Shown: one piece after another, positions 1 through 9,323 of the stretch
Numbering within the stretch: position 1 is the first letter of the stretch
How the letters are laid out: the number at the start of each line of letters is the position of its first letter
Assembly (NCBI RefSeq): GCF_000146165.2
Contig: NC_004347.2
Coordinates: 2,108,001 to 2,172,000, forward strand
Direction of reading: 5' to 3'
Source: Shewanella oneidensis MR-1
GTDB lineage: Bacteria; Pseudomonadota; Gammaproteobacteria; Enterobacterales; Shewanellaceae
Length of the DNA stretch: 64,000 nt
Notes under the pieces: model-generated
The model's input: the letters and a program-made list of their open reading frames with translations, nothing else
Databases searched by the model: none
Told to the model about the DNA's origin: nothing
Made by a program: the position numbers and the translations under genes

Positions 1-1
1 G

Positions 2-79
2 CCAACAGAGACTTTAACTCAAGGCTGTCTAGCGCTACTTGAGCAACTGGCTACTAAAAGCATTGTGCGCGGTGTGTAG
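2..79 (+). CDS. 3' end of an unidentified gene cut by the window edge
   Basis: An open frame enters from the left edge and ends at TAG 77-79. It encodes 25 residues ending in LLEQLATKSIVRGV, which looks like a normal C-terminal helix. No other frame is open here. The family cannot be named from so short a tail. Confidence 0.4.
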   Translation, partial: PTETLTQGCLALLEQLATKSIVRGV

Positions 80-240
80 AGGTTTATGTCGCTAAACCAG
101 CAAAATAATTGCAATAACCATATAAAAAAAGGGTTTTTGTTGATGTGGCAAACCGCTACAATGGCGCCCGTTTTGTGATCTTCGTCACTGTACGATTCCT
201 GCGCACATACCTTTGCACACATTTAATTTGAGGAGCTGTA

Positions 241-363
241 ATGAGCAGTCAGCCATTTAAAGACCCATTTAACGTTATGTATTTTATTGGTTTTATCTTA
301 GTCTTACTGTTGCCGACGCTTCCTGCAAGCCTGACATGGTTAAAGCAATTAGGTTTAATTTAA
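241..363 (+). CDS. 40-residue single-pass membrane protein
   Basis: The ATG at 241 follows a strong Shine-Dalgarno (GAGGAG, spacing about 5) and opens a 40-residue frame. The protein has a short polar N-terminus (SSQPFKDPFN), one hydrophobic span at about residues 13-29, and a short tail with Trp and Lys. A Rho-independent hairpin follows at 396-425, so the gene has its own ribosome site and terminator, which argues for a real small gene. I do not recognise the family; a small inner-membrane subunit or modulator is possible. The N-terminal sequence gives no cleavable signal. Confidence 0.55.
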   Translation: MSSQPFKDPFNVMYFIGFILVLLLPTLPASLTWLKQLGLI

Positions 364-395
364 GCAGGTTTTCATCTCAAGTTGAGTATACAATT

Positions 396-425
396 AGCCA
401 CTCTGAGAGTGGCTTTTGTTTTTAA
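396..425 (+). terminator. Rho-independent terminator after the 40-residue gene
   Basis: A perfect 7-bp stem GCCACTC/GAGTGGC with a 3-nt loop is followed by a T-rich run (TTTTGTTTTT). Confidence 0.75.
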
Positions 426-462
426 GTTTGAGGCATCTACATACTATGGTCATATACACACT

Positions 463-831
463 ATGATATTGAAACGCGGATTGTTTTTATTTATAGGCTG
501 TCTTGCGTTGGGCCTTGGACTGATAGGTATTGTCGTGCCGCTGTTGCCGACTGTGCCGTTTATTTTACTCGCGGCTTATTGCTTTGCCCGTTCGAGCGAG
601 CGTTTACATCAGTGGTTAATGACCCATCCTTGGTTTGCTGATGCGCTTACCCAATGGCAAACCCATCGAGCTATGCGCCCAGGCCTTAAACGCAGGGCGA
701 TGTTACTCTCGGGACTCAGTTTTAGTGTCAGTATCCTCGTGGTGCCTATTGTATGGGTAAAGCTGTTGCTATTAACCATGGCAATCGGACTTCTCTGGTA
801 TCTTAAAACGATTCCTGAAATCGAATCCTAG
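463..831 (+). CDS. ybaN: YbaN family (DUF454) inner membrane protein
   Basis: This is a 122-residue hydrophobic protein starting at ATG 463. The frame extends upstream to 382, but that part runs through the preceding terminator, so the internal ATG is preferred; its ribosome site is weak. The family hallmark is an N-terminal span rich in Gly/Leu, then VPLLPTVPFILLAAYCFARSS and a short LHQWL..HPWFAD segment. Two more hydrophobic spans lie near the C-terminus. The molecular function of the family is not established. ybaN next to apt matches the enterobacterial order ybaN-apt-dnaX. Confidence 0.85.
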   Translation: MILKRGLFLFIGCLALGLGLIGIVVPLLPTVPFILLAAYCFARSSERLHQWLMTHPWFADALTQWQTHRAMRPGLKRRAMLLSGLSFSVSILVVPIVWVKLLLLTMAIGLLWYLKTIPEIES

Positions 832-833
832 TA

Positions 834-1104
834 TAGGGCGTGTTGATGATGTTTCGAGATTAAATTTTGTTCGTTCTGGCAAGTTCGTGCTCGCGAAACG
901 AGGAATGACGTGTAGTAATTCTACTCAAATGACTAGTGACAAAGAGCAAGTGCTTGCCAGACGAACCCTTCGGACAGCGTTTGGTTGACGTTTCTGCTGC
1001 GTTATCGTCCGTTTATGTAGAATAACGACACAGCACGGACTTTGCCTTGTATAAACGCCAGCCAAATAGCTGCAAAAATAACCCTGAAACGTCAACACAC
1101 CCTA
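834..1104. repeat. MITE-like 271-bp repeat with terminal inverted repeats
   Basis: The ends match as inverted repeats: left TAGGGCGTGTTGA then GTTTC (834-855); right, read on the other strand, TAGGGTGTGTTGACGTTTC (1104-1086). Inside lies a second inverted pair, GTTCGTTCTGGCAAG near 870 against CTTGCCAGACGAAC near 955, and a small palindrome GTAG-taatt-CTAC. There is no coding capacity. It begins three bases after the ybaN stop codon. The structure fits a non-autonomous mobile repeat. Only one copy was noticed in this window, so repetitiveness is inferred. Confidence 0.6.
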
Positions 1105-1216
1105 TGGAAGCACATTTGATCTAAGGCACAAATTGATAACCAATTCGTCACTTGAATACGCTGTTAGTTGCAACTCAAACTAAAGCGGCATAAGCTTTGG
1201 GCGAATTATTAAAGCT

Positions 1217-1247
1217 CGTCCACACTCGCTGTGGACGTTTTGTTTTT
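1217..1247 (+). terminator. Terminator-like hairpin upstream of apt
   Basis: An 8-bp stem CGTCCACA/TGTGGACG with a 5-nt loop is followed by TTTTGTTTTT. It lies 44 bp before the apt start. It could be the ybaN terminator displaced by the repeat at 834-1104, or an attenuator in the apt leader. Confidence 0.65.
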
Positions 1248-1290
1248 ACTGCCAGCAGTTAAGCGTGGCGAAACGATTAAGTTAAATTAA

Positions 1291-1842
1291 ATGGCTATGA
1301 ATACAGAAACCTTATCCTTGATAAAGCAAAGCATTAAAACAATTCCTAATTATCCTAAGGAAGGGATTCTATTTCGCGATGTGACTAGCTTGCTGGAAAA
1401 CGCTACCGCTTACAAAGCGACTATCGATTTATTGGTTGAGCATTATCGTAGTAAAGGCTTTACCAAAATTGTGGGCACCGAAGCCCGTGGTTTTCTGTTT
1501 GGTGCGCCTTTAGCGCTGGGGTTAGGCATTGGTTTTGTGCCTGTACGTAAGCCGGGTAAATTGCCGCGTGCTACTATCAGCCAAAGCTATGAGCTGGAGT
1601 ATGGTCACGATAGCCTTGAAATCCATACTGATGCGATTACCGCGAACGATAAAGTATTAGTGGTTGATGATTTACTGGCGACTGGTGGTACTATCGAAGC
1701 GACGGTTAAACTTATCCGCCAATTGGGTGGTGAAGTGCAAGATGCCGCTTTTGTGATTTCGTTACCTGATTTAGGCGGCGAGGCGCGTTTAACCGCCTTA
1801 GGTCTTGAGTTGGTTAAACTTTGTGAGTTTGAAGGCGAATAA
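1291..1842 (+). CDS. apt: Adenine phosphoribosyltransferase
   Basis: This purine-salvage enzyme makes AMP from adenine and PRPP in the cytoplasm. The 183-residue protein carries the type I phosphoribosyltransferase PRPP loop [13 protein letters not shown] at about residues 130-142, the family segment [12 protein letters not shown] near the N-terminus, and [14 protein letters not shown] 1291 and ATG 1297 are both possible starts; neither has a strong ribosome site. dnaX follows on the same strand after about 130 bp. Confidence 0.95.
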   Translation: MAMNTETLSLIKQSIKTIPNYPKEGILFRDVTSLLENATAYKATIDLLVEHYRSKGFTKIVGTEARGFLFGAPLALGLGIGFVPVRKPGKLPRATISQSYELEYGHDSLEIHTDAITANDKVLVVDDLLATGGTIEATVKLIRQLGGEVQDAAFVISLPDLGGEARLTALGLELVKLCEFEGE

Positions 1843-1973
1843 TTCTTCAGCTAAAGGCGCCTTGGGATAGTTTAATAGCGTGTCGTTAATTGACATGTTA
1901 TCTTGCTATTATCTCGGGGCGCGATCCCCTTTTTTGTACCACACCATTCTTGTAATGCACATTGGGGAGTTCC

Positions 1974-4900
1974 ATGTCATATCAGGTGTTAGCCAGAAAA
2001 TGGCGCCCTGCCACATTCGAACAGATGGTCGGCCAAAGCCATGTGTTACACGCGCTCACTAATGCGTTAACGCAGCAACGTTTACACCACGCTTATCTTT
2101 TTACAGGTACACGCGGGGTGGGTAAGACCAGCTTGGCACGACTCTTTGCTAAAGGCTTAAACTGTGAAACTGGTGTAACGGCTTCCCCCTGCGGCGTCTG
2201 TGGCAGCTGTGTCGAAATCGCCCAAGGTCGTTTTGTTGACTTAATTGAAGTCGATGCGGCGTCCCGCACTAAGGTCGATGACACCCGTGAACTCTTAGAT
2301 AATGTGCAATATCGCCCGACCCGAGGCCGTTTTAAGGTTTATCTAATCGATGAAGTGCATATGCTGTCCCGTAGCAGTTTTAATGCATTGCTTAAAACCC
2401 TTGAAGAACCACCCGAGCATGTAAAATTTCTGCTGGCCACTACCGATCCGCAAAAGCTGCCAGTGACTGTGTTATCCCGTTGTTTGCAATTTAATTTAAA
2501 GAGCTTAACCCAGCAGGAAATTGGCACTCAGCTACAACATATTTTAACCCAAGAGCAATTGCCCTTTGAGCACGAAGCCTTAGGCCTACTCGCCAAATCG
2601 GCTAACGGCAGTATGCGTGATGCCTTAAGTTTGACCGATCAAGCGATTGCTTTTGGTGGCGGCACTGTGATGCTCAATCAAGTGCAATCCATGCTCGGTA
2701 GTATTGATGAGCAGCATGTGCTGGGCTTACTCAAAGCCTTAACTGACGCTGATATTGGCGCGTTGATGCAAAGCTGTGCCCAGGTGCTGGCCTATGGCGC
2801 AGATGCCCAAGAAGTGCTGCGCAGTTTACTGGAATTACTGCATCAAATTACCCTGACACAATTTGCGCCCGCGGCGGCGCAGCAATCTCTGTATAGTGCG
2901 CAAATTCAAGCGTTTGCAGAGCAGTTAGCGCCTGAACAAGTGCAACTGTATTACCAAATTTTACTCACGGGCCGCAAAGACTTGCCCCATGCACCTGATC
3001 CTAAGTCAGGGCTTGAAATGGCATTGCTGCGTGCTGTTGCTTTTGTCCCCGAAAAAAGCGTTAAGCGCTGGCAAGTGGATGACGCGGTTAAGGTGGATTT
3101 GTCTGCCCAACCTGCTTTAACCCCACAAGCTACAATACCACCAGAGGTTCCAGCGGAGAGACAACTGGCCGTAAATGCGCCTGTGGCTGAAAAAAAAACG
3201 CTGTTAGCAACCGTCGCTAATCCAGAGGCGCAGTTGCAAGCAGAGACAACGCCTGAAACTGCGTTAGAGGATGATGAGCCTGAACTTAATGCGGCGCTGA
3301 TTGCCGAGCAGCAAGTGATCTTAAGCCAAGCCCAAAGCCAAGGTTTTGGCGCAAGTGCTGATCCGGTTGTAAGTTCAAATACGGCGCTTAATCAAGATGT
3401 TAATTCATCAGATCCTACAGATCCAGATACAGCATTGACCGAGCAGACTGCTACTGAAGATGTCTTAGATGCTCAAAATACAGCAGGGGATTTAGCGCCA
3501 GAGCCTTATGTAGCAGAAGCATACGGGCAGTATGACTATGCTCAATCCAACGATGCTCAATCCAACTACGCACAATTCAATCATGCTCAAAGCTATGATA
3601 CATCGACGCCACTTGATGCTTATCAGGATGATTACGCGCATTTTATGTCTGAGGATGCAGCTGAGCAGCTTATTATATCTGAGCATGCAGTAGAGCAACT
3701 TAGCGCGAGTGAAGGCAATCTGTTTAGCAATGGCAGCGCCCAACATAGTGCGTCAAACCAGACAGGACAAGTGTTTGCCGTCGATAATACTCAGGTAGCG
3801 AAAGCGGCTGTATCCCTTGAGGATGACGATATTTTATCGGCAGTATTAGCAGCGCGGGAATCATTACTGTCGGATCTCGATGCGTTAAGCACGAAGGATG
3901 GTGATGGAAAAAAGTTATCTCCTGACGTTAAGGCAAAAACGCCGACTTCGAATGCTCACTCTAGGCCAGCAACAAGCGTCAATGTGAGTCCTCGTCCTGG
4001 ACAAAATGCCGTAACTTTAGAATTTGAAAGTGATTTCGAACTGCCCTTTGACGATGATTTTGAGGCTGAGATTTATACCAAGCCTGAGTTGAGCACTAAA
4101 GCGACCAATGCGCCGCTTGCACCACTTAGTACTCGGCCCATAACCCACTCGATTATTGTTCCATCTACTCAGCAAAGTGCAGCAGCGCAGCATCTGCCGC
4201 TTGATCCCAATGATCGTCCGCCATGGGAGGACGCGCCTGTGGCTGAGTGCCACCATGGGAATGCTGAACCCATAACGACATCGCGCCAAGTGAATGAAGA
4301 AAGCCATCTGCGCCAAGAAAGTGCAGCGCTTCACGCGCCTTTATTGGCAGTTGAGCCTGTTCAGGTTGCACCTGCGCTGACTTTGCCTACAAATACTCAA
4401 GCGGCTCAAGTCGAGCAAGCAGCAGGGCAGAGTCATCAGTTGAATCACCCTGATGAAGTACCTGCAACGCCACCGCGCGAGCTAGACGCCGCCGCGCCGC
4501 CTGCGCCTGCAAGTGACCTAACGGTCGCGCAATCTATCACGGGTCATCCCTTGGATTTACATTGGTACAAGTTAATGGCGAGCCTTGATATTGGCGGCCG
4601 TGTGCGCCAATTAGCGGTAAACTCGATTTGTCAGGTGCAGAGCAATCCCTTGCCATTGCTGTTAAAACCGGATCAAAAACACTTGGCGGCACAGGTGGCT
4701 ATTGAGCAATTAGAGCAAGCCTTAACCGCAGCCCTTGGTGCTCCAAGGCAGGTTGAAGTGGTCATCGGAACCGATCCTAGCCGGGAAACGCCCTTAGAAC
4801 TGCGTAAGCGTTTTCACCAAGAGTTGCTGCAGCAGGCGCGGCAATCGCTGATAATGGATGATAATGTGCAATGGCTTATCAACCGCTTTGGGGCTGAGCT

Positions 4901-4982
4901 TGAAAATGATAGCTTGCTCTATCCACCAGAGCTGTTAAACCAACGCAGCGGGCTTATCCCTGCGTTACCTGAGCCTGAGTGA
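1974..4982 (+). CDS. dnaX: DNA polymerase III subunit tau (and probably gamma)
   Basis: This is the clamp-loader ATPase of the replisome. ATG 1974 is preferred because GGGGAG lies just upstream; an in-frame TTG at 1962 would add four residues. Features include Walker A GTRGVGKTS (about residues 45-53), a four-Cys zinc module CETG..CGVCGSC (about 64-79), Walker B DEVHML, and the sensor SRC motif. At 1002 residues it is far longer than the E. coli protein (643). The excess is a Gln/Ala/Asp/Glu-rich linker between the collar domain and the C-terminal polymerase-binding domain, with a local YAQSN-type repeat coded near 3530-3595. An A9 run at codons 406-409 may make a short gamma form. recR and ybaB follow, as in E. 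coli. Confidence 0.96.
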   Translation: MSYQVLARKWRPATFEQMVGQSHVLHALTNALTQQRLHHAYLFTGTRGVGKTSLARLFAKGLNCETGVTASPCGVCGSCVEIAQGRFVDLIEVDAASRTKVDDTRELLDNVQYRPTRGRFKVYLIDEVHMLSRSSFNALLKTLEEPPEHVKFLLATTDPQKLPVTVLSRCLQFNLKSLTQQEIGTQLQHILTQEQLPFEHEALGLLAKSANGSMRDALSLTDQAIAFGGGTVMLNQVQSMLGSIDEQHVLGLLKALTDADIGALMQSCAQVLAYGADAQEVLRSLLELLHQITLTQFAPAAAQQSLYSAQIQAFAEQLAPEQVQLYYQILLTGRKDLPHAPDPKSGLEMALLRAVAFVPEKSVKRWQVDDAVKVDLSAQPALTPQATIPPEVPAERQLAVNAPVAEKKTLLATVANPEAQLQAETTPETALEDDEPELNAALIAEQQVILSQAQSQGFGASADPVVSSNTALNQDVNSSDPTDPDTALTEQTATEDVLDAQNTAGDLAPEPYVAEAYGQYDYAQSNDAQSNYAQFNHAQSYDTSTPLDAYQDDYAHFMSEDAAEQLIISEHAVEQLSASEGNLFSNGSAQHSASNQTGQVFAVDNTQVAKAAVSLEDDDILSAVLAARESLLSDLDALSTKDGDGKKLSPDVKAKTPTSNAHSRPATSVNVSPRPGQNAVTLEFESDFELPFDDDFEAEIYTKPELSTKATNAPLAPLSTRPITHSIIVPSTQQSAAAQHLPLDPNDRPPWEDAPVAECHHGNAEPITTSRQVNEESHLRQESAALHAPLLAVEPVQVAPALTLPTNTQAAQVEQAAGQSHQLNHPDEVPATPPRELDAAAPPAPASDLTVAQSITGHPLDLHWYKLMASLDIGGRVRQLAVNSICQVQSNPLPLLLKPDQKHLAAQVAIEQLEQALTAALGAPRQVEVVIGTDPSRETPLELRKRFHQELLQQARQSLIMDDNVQWLINRFGAELENDSLLYPPELLNQRSGLIPALPEPE
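3190..3198 (+). other. A9 slippery run within dnaX
   Basis: Nine consecutive A residues are read as gAA AAA AAA A in frame. A -1 shift after Lys408 adds seven residues (NAVSNRR) and stops at TAA 3218-3220, giving a 415-residue product. A +1 shift stops at TAG 3205-3207, giving 410 residues. Either truncates right after the clamp-loader core, where E. coli gamma (431 residues) ends. Whether slippage is ribosomal or transcriptional cannot be told from sequence. Confidence 0.6.
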
Positions 4983-5040
4983 CTAAATCAAGAGTGACTA
5001 AATCCAGAGTCACTCAAGCTAGAGTCACTTAAGCCAGAGA
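4981..5040. repeat. Four tandem 15-bp repeats overlapping the dnaX stop
   Basis: The consecutive units are GACTAAATCAAGAGT, GACTAAATCCAGAGT, CACTCAAGCTAGAGT and CACTTAAGCCAGAGA. The first starts inside the dnaX stop codon. Units diverge at 2-5 positions, so the array is not recent. Confidence 0.8.
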
Positions 5041-5211
5041 GACCTTAGTACACAGCATTCATGCAAAGAGTGACTGAGTTTGACTAAAAACTCGCAATCA
5101 AGATCATAAGTTTATCGATGGGATCACGGCATAGATTGCCAATCCCATTTATTTCAGTAAGATTAGCCAGCTTAAAAGCTTGCGACTAACCCTAATAGAA
5201 GAGAAATGACT

Positions 5212-5541
5212 ATGTTTGGAAAAGGCGGTATGGGCAATCTGATGAAACAAGCCCAGATGATGCAAGAAAGAATGGCAAAAATGCAGGAAGAAATTGCCCG
5301 CATGGAAATGGTCGGAGAGTCAGGTGCGGGTTTGGTCAAAGTGACCATGACAGGCGCGCATACAGTGCGTAAAGTCGAAATCTACCCAAGCTTAATGGAA
5401 GACGACAAAGAGATGCTGGAAGATTTGATTGCCGCGGCTTGCAACGATGCAGCCCGTATAATTGAAGAGAATCAAAAAGCTAAAATGGCTGAAGTGACTG
5501 GCGGTATGCAATTACCACCAGGCATGAAAATGCCATTTTAA
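5212..5541 (+). CDS. ybaB: Nucleoid-associated protein, YbaB/EbfC family
   Basis: This small DNA-binding protein of 109 residues has the usual Met/Gln-rich N-terminal helix ([15 protein letters not shown]) and the conserved core [18 protein letters not shown] 5206 and ATG 5212 are both in frame; the second fits the usual family N-terminus MFGKGG and a better spacing to AGAAGA. It lies 12 bp before recR, and dnaX-ybaB-recR is a standard cluster. One residue stands out: Ile (TARII) where Arg-Arg is common. Confidence 0.92.
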   Translation: MFGKGGMGNLMKQAQMMQERMAKMQEEIARMEMVGESGAGLVKVTMTGAHTVRKVEIYPSLMEDDKEMLEDLIAAACNDAARIIEENQKAKMAEVTGGMQLPPGMKMPF

Positions 5542-5553
5542 TCGAGATAGACA

Positions 5554-6153
5554 ATGAAATTTAGTCCGCTGCTAGACGAGTTAATTCAGTCCCTGCGTTG
5601 TTTACCAGGGGTTGGGCCGAAATCGGCTCAACGTATGGCGTTTCAATTACTTGAGCGTGACAGAAAAGCGGGGCTTAAATTAGCCGCCGCGCTGTCGAGT
5701 GCCATGAGTGATATCGGTCATTGTCAGTCTTGCCGAACCTACACTGAAGAAACCCTATGTCCAATTTGTGCTAGCCATAAGCGCGGTTCGTCTTCGACAA
5801 TTTGTGTGGTCGAAACACCAGCCGATGTGTTAGCCATTGAAGCGGGTGGACATTTCACGGGTCGCTACTTTGTGCTCCTTGGGCACTTATCACCCCTTGA
5901 TGGGGTGGGGCCAGAAGAGTTAGGCTTGGCGTTATTAGAGCGTCACCTAGCCTCAGGCGATGTGGCCGAGTTGATTTTAGCAACTAATCCTACGGTTGAA
6001 GGTGAGGCCACCGCCCACTTTATTGCCGATATGGCAAGGCGCCACAAGGTGCTGATCAGCCGCATTGCCCACGGCGTGCCCGTCGGCGGTGAGCTAGAAT
6101 ATGTCGACAGTACGACCTTGGCGTTGTCCTTTAATGGTCGTATCCCGCTGTAG
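5554..6153 (+). CDS. recR: Recombination mediator RecR
   Basis: RecR works with RecO (and RecF) to load RecA on gapped single-stranded DNA. The 199-residue length is typical. Visible parts are an N-terminal helix-hairpin-helix ([14 protein letters not shown], about residues 17-30), a C4 zinc motif CQSC...CPIC (about 57-72), and a Toprim domain starting [14 protein letters not shown]. It is probably co-transcribed with ybaB (12-bp gap) and ends at a clear terminator. Confidence 0.95.
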
Positions 6154-6174
6154 CGCTTAATTTGCCTAAACATA

Positions 6175-6206
6175 AAACCCGCTGGCCCATGCTCGCGGGT
6201 TTTTTT
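6175..6206 (+). terminator. Rho-independent terminator after recR
   Basis: Stem ACCCGC/GCGGGT with a 12-nt loop, followed by seven T residues. Confidence 0.85.
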
Positions 6207-6342
6207 ATGGTCGCATTGGTTTAGCGAACCGGCGCTAGGCTTGTCGCTATCATTGCTTTCTTAAGACTGACATAGGAATAGTGTTATTTGGGGCTAATAC
6301 TGCCTTAATTTTCGCCATTTGATCGGTGATTTTATCTTTCCC

Positions 6343-6370
6343 CTTGAAAAGTGGATTTGCAGCCCCATTT
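6343..6370 (+). promoter_or_regulatory. Sigma-32 (heat shock) promoter of htpG
   Basis: CTTGAAA at 6343-6349 and CCCCATTT at 6363-6370 are separated by 13 bp, essentially the RpoH consensus. The box lies about 57 bp upstream of the htpG start. Confidence 0.9.
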
Positions 6371-6426
6371 TATAAAACACTGAGCGTTTGCTTTAACCAA
6401 ATTGCGTAACAAATAAGGAAAATTTC

Positions 6427-8340
6427 ATGTCACAACAAGAAACTCATGGTTTTCAAACTGAAGTCAAACAGCTGTTGCATTTGATGATCCACTCTTTGTA
6501 TTCCAACAAAGAAATTTTCTTGCGTGAACTGGTCTCCAACGCTGCGGATGCGGCTGATAAGCTGCGTTACCTTGCGTTGACCAATGACGCATTATACGAA
6601 GGTGACGGTGAGCTGCGGGTGCGCATTAGTGCAGACAAAGAAAAAGGCACTGTGACCATTGAAGATAACGGCGTGGGGATGACTCGCGATGGCGTGATTG
6701 AGCATTTAGGGACGATCGCCAAATCGGGCACCGCTGAATTCTTTAAAAACCTCTCTGGCGAAGCCTCAAAGGATTCTCAGCTAATCGGTCAATTCGGTGT
6801 GGGCTTCTATTCCGCCTTTATCGTAGCGAAAAAAGTCACCGTTCGTACCCGCGCGGCAGGCCATAAGGCCAATGAAGCCGTATTGTGGGAATCGGAAGGT
6901 GAGGGTAGCTTCACGGTTGAAACCATCACCAAGGCGACTCGTGGTACTGAAATTACCCTGCACCTGCGTGATGACGAAAAAGAATTTGCTGACGATTGGC
7001 GCCTGCGCTCCATCATCACCAAGTACTCAGATCATATTTCAATTCCAGTAGAAATGTGGCAGGAAGGCACCCCTGAGCGCGATGGCCCAGACGGTGAAAA
7101 AATCCCTGCAACCGAGGGTTACTGGAAAGCCATGAACAAGGCGACAGCGCTGTGGATGCGCAATAAGTCTGAGATCACTGACGAAGAGTACCAAGAATTT
7201 TATAAGCACATTTCCCACGATTACACGGATGCATTGCTGTGGAGCCATAACCGTGTAGAAGGTAAACAGGAATACACTAACCTGTTGTATATTCCTTCAA
7301 AAGCGCCTTGGGATCTGTGGAACCGCGACCGTAAACATGGTCTGAAACTCTTTGTTCAGCGCGTGTTTATTATGGATGATGCCGAGCAGTTTATGCCATC
7401 TTACCTGCGCTTTGTGCAAGGTTTGATTGACTCAAACGATCTGCCGCTGAACGTATCCCGCGAGATTTTGCAAGATAACCACATCACCAAAGCGATGCGC
7501 ACCGGTATCACTAAGCGCGTGCTGGGGATGTTGGAAAAACTGGCAAAAGACGATGCGGAAAAATACCAACAATTCTGGGCCGAATTTGGCCAAGTGTTGA
7601 AGGAAGGTCCTGCGGAAGACTTTGCAAACCGTGAGCGTATTGCTGGCTTATTGCGCTTTGCGTCTACCCATACGGGCAGCGCCGCACCGACTGTATCACT
7701 CGATGACTACATTAGCCGCATGAAGGAAGGCCAAACCAAGATTTACTATATCGTTGCCGACAGCCACGAAGCGGCTGCCAATAGCCCGCACTTAGAACTG
7801 CTGCGTAAGAAAGGCATCGAAGTGTTGCTGATGTCTGAGCGTATCGACGAATGGTTAATCAACCACTTAACTGAGTACAAAGAAAAACAATTGCACTCAG
7901 TCACCCGTGGCGAGCTGGAATTAGGCGAGCTTGAAGATGCGGCTGAGAAGGAAGCGCAGGAGAAACTCGCAGAAGAGTCTGCACCACTGATTGAGCGCAT
8001 CAAAGCGGCATTAGGTGCAAGCGTGGCCGATGTGAAAGTCACCTCGCGCTTAACCGATACCCCAGCCTGTGTGGTCACGGGCGAAGGTGAAATGTCGACG
8101 CAAATGATCAAACTGATGCAGGCTGCCGGCCAACCAGTGCCAGAGGTTAAGCCGACGTTTGAGGTAAACCCAGCGCATCCATTAGTGTCGCGCTTGAATG
8201 ATCTTCAAGATGAAGCCGCCTTCGCAGATTGGTCAAACTTACTGCTACAACAGGCGCAATTGTCAGAGAAGGGTAGCCTTGCGGATCCATCGGCCTTTAT
8301 TAAGCTGATGAACCAAATGTTATTGGCGAACCTGAAGTAA
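6427..8340 (+). CDS. htpG: Molecular chaperone HtpG (bacterial Hsp90)
   Basis: This is an ATP-dependent cytoplasmic chaperone. The 637-residue protein has the GHKL ATPase N-domain with [14 protein letters not shown] (catalytic Glu and Asn), DNGVGM, and the lid/[11 protein letters not shown] segment; the middle and C-terminal dimerisation domains follow in normal order. The start has an AAGGAA ribosome site. A sigma-32 promoter lies upstream and an 11-bp-stem hairpin downstream, so the gene is probably monocistronic. The next gene, cnoX, is also a protein-quality-control factor. Confidence 0.97.
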   Translation: MSQQETHGFQTEVKQLLHLMIHSLYSNKEIFLRELVSNAADAADKLRYLALTNDALYEGDGELRVRISADKEKGTVTIEDNGVGMTRDGVIEHLGTIAKSGTAEFFKNLSGEASKDSQLIGQFGVGFYSAFIVAKKVTVRTRAAGHKANEAVLWESEGEGSFTVETITKATRGTEITLHLRDDEKEFADDWRLRSIITKYSDHISIPVEMWQEGTPERDGPDGEKIPATEGYWKAMNKATALWMRNKSEITDEEYQEFYKHISHDYTDALLWSHNRVEGKQEYTNLLYIPSKAPWDLWNRDRKHGLKLFVQRVFIMDDAEQFMPSYLRFVQGLIDSNDLPLNVSREILQDNHITKAMRTGITKRVLGMLEKLAKDDAEKYQQFWAEFGQVLKEGPAEDFANRERIAGLLRFASTHTGSAAPTVSLDDYISRMKEGQTKIYYIVADSHEAAANSPHLELLRKKGIEVLLMSERIDEWLINHLTEYKEKQLHSVTRGELELGELEDAAEKEAQEKLAEESAPLIERIKAALGASVADVKVTSRLTDTPACVVTGEGEMSTQMIKLMQAAGQPVPEVKPTFEVNPAHPLVSRLNDLQDEAAFADWSNLLLQQAQLSEKGSLADPSAFIKLMNQMLLANLK

Positions 8341-8346
8341 GACATT

Positions 8347-8385
8347 CGGGGCACTTGAGTTGAGACGCAAGTGCCCCGATTTACT
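8347..8385 (+). terminator. Hairpin terminator after htpG
   Basis: A perfect 11-bp stem CGGGGCACTTG/CAAGTGCCCCG with a 10-nt loop is followed by ATTTACTTTT. Confidence 0.75.
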
Positions 8386-8459
8386 TTTAGGCATCACAAA
8401 TCGCATTACCCTAGGGCATTTCCCCGTAGAGGTGCCAGTTTGGAAGTAAAGGAAATACC

Positions 8460-9323
8460 ATGGACAATATCCTCGATCTAACCAAAGACAATATTCAGCA
8501 AGTGGTTGATGCTTCGATGCAGCAACTGGTGGTGATGGTATTTTGGGCCCAGCCACAGCCGCAGAGTGTTGCCATGGTGCAAACACTCGAGCAACTTGCC
8601 ACGCAGCATGCTGGCCGTTTTGTGCTAGCGAAAGTGAACTGTGAAGCCGAACTGGAAATCGCGAACTATTTCCGTATTCAAGCTTTGCCGACCACTTTAG
8701 TGCTCGATAAGGGTCAGCCAATTGATGGTTTTGCGGGGCTGCAAGAGGCGGTGCAGGTGAGCGCCATGCTCGAAAAGCATTTGCCGCCATTGTGGCAATT
8801 GCAACTTGAGCAAGCCAAAGCCTTGTTAGCCTTAACCCAAGTGTCGGCGGAAGATTTAACCACCGCGGCCGTGTTACTGAAAGACGCTTATAGCGCCTCA
8901 AATCATGCCGCTGAGGTGAGTTTAGTGCTTGCCGATGTGTACTTGATGCAGGGTGAACTAGCCCAAGCGCAAGGGTTACTTGAGCAAATTGGCCTTGCCG
9001 ATCAAGACGGTTATTATCAGAGTTTAAGAGCCAAACTGACACTGGCGCTCGATGCGGCGGATACCCCTGAAATTCGCGAACTACAGCAAAAATTCGAGCA
9101 AAACCCACATGATTTAGTGTTATTACTCGAACTTTGTAAGGCGCTGCATTCGGCCCACCGCGATGAAGAAGCTCTCACCCATTTATACGGCGTATTATCT
9201 AAGGATTTAAGTGCTGAAAATGGCAAGGTAAAACAAACCTTTATGGAGATTTTGACTGCGCTTGGCCAAGGTAATAGTTTGGCAAACCAATATCGCCGTA
9301 AGCTTTATACCTTGCTCTATTAA
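8460..9323 (+). CDS. cnoX: Thioredoxin-fold/TPR co-chaperone CnoX (YbbN)
   Basis: The 287-residue protein has an N-terminal thioredoxin fold (about 1-110) and C-terminal TPR-like helices. Where thioredoxin has WCGPC, this one reads WAQPQPQS, so both redox cysteines are absent. A cis-Pro equivalent is present in ALPTTLVLDKG. E. coli CnoX protects substrates and hands them to DnaK/GroEL; that role is inferred here from family and from location next to htpG. The ATG has a GGAAAT-type ribosome site. Confidence 0.88.
   Translation: MDNILDLTKDNIQQVVDASMQQLVVMVFWAQPQPQSVAMVQTLEQLATQHAGRFVLAKVNCEAELEIANYFRIQALPTTLVLDKGQPIDGFAGLQEAVQVSAMLEKHLPPLWQLQLEQAKALLALTQVSAEDLTTAAVLLKDAYSASNHAAEVSLVLADVYLMQGELAQAQGLLEQIGLADQDGYYQSLRAKLTLALDAADTPEIRELQQKFEQNPHDLVLLLELCKALHSAHRDEEALTHLYGVLSKDLSAENGKVKQTFMEILTALGQGNSLANQYRRKLYTLLY

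Noticed and set aside
8320..9108. 262-codon minus-strand frame over cnoX
   Set aside because: It lies antisense to a well-supported gene and crosses the htpG terminator; Pro/Arg-rich composition is that of a shadow frame.
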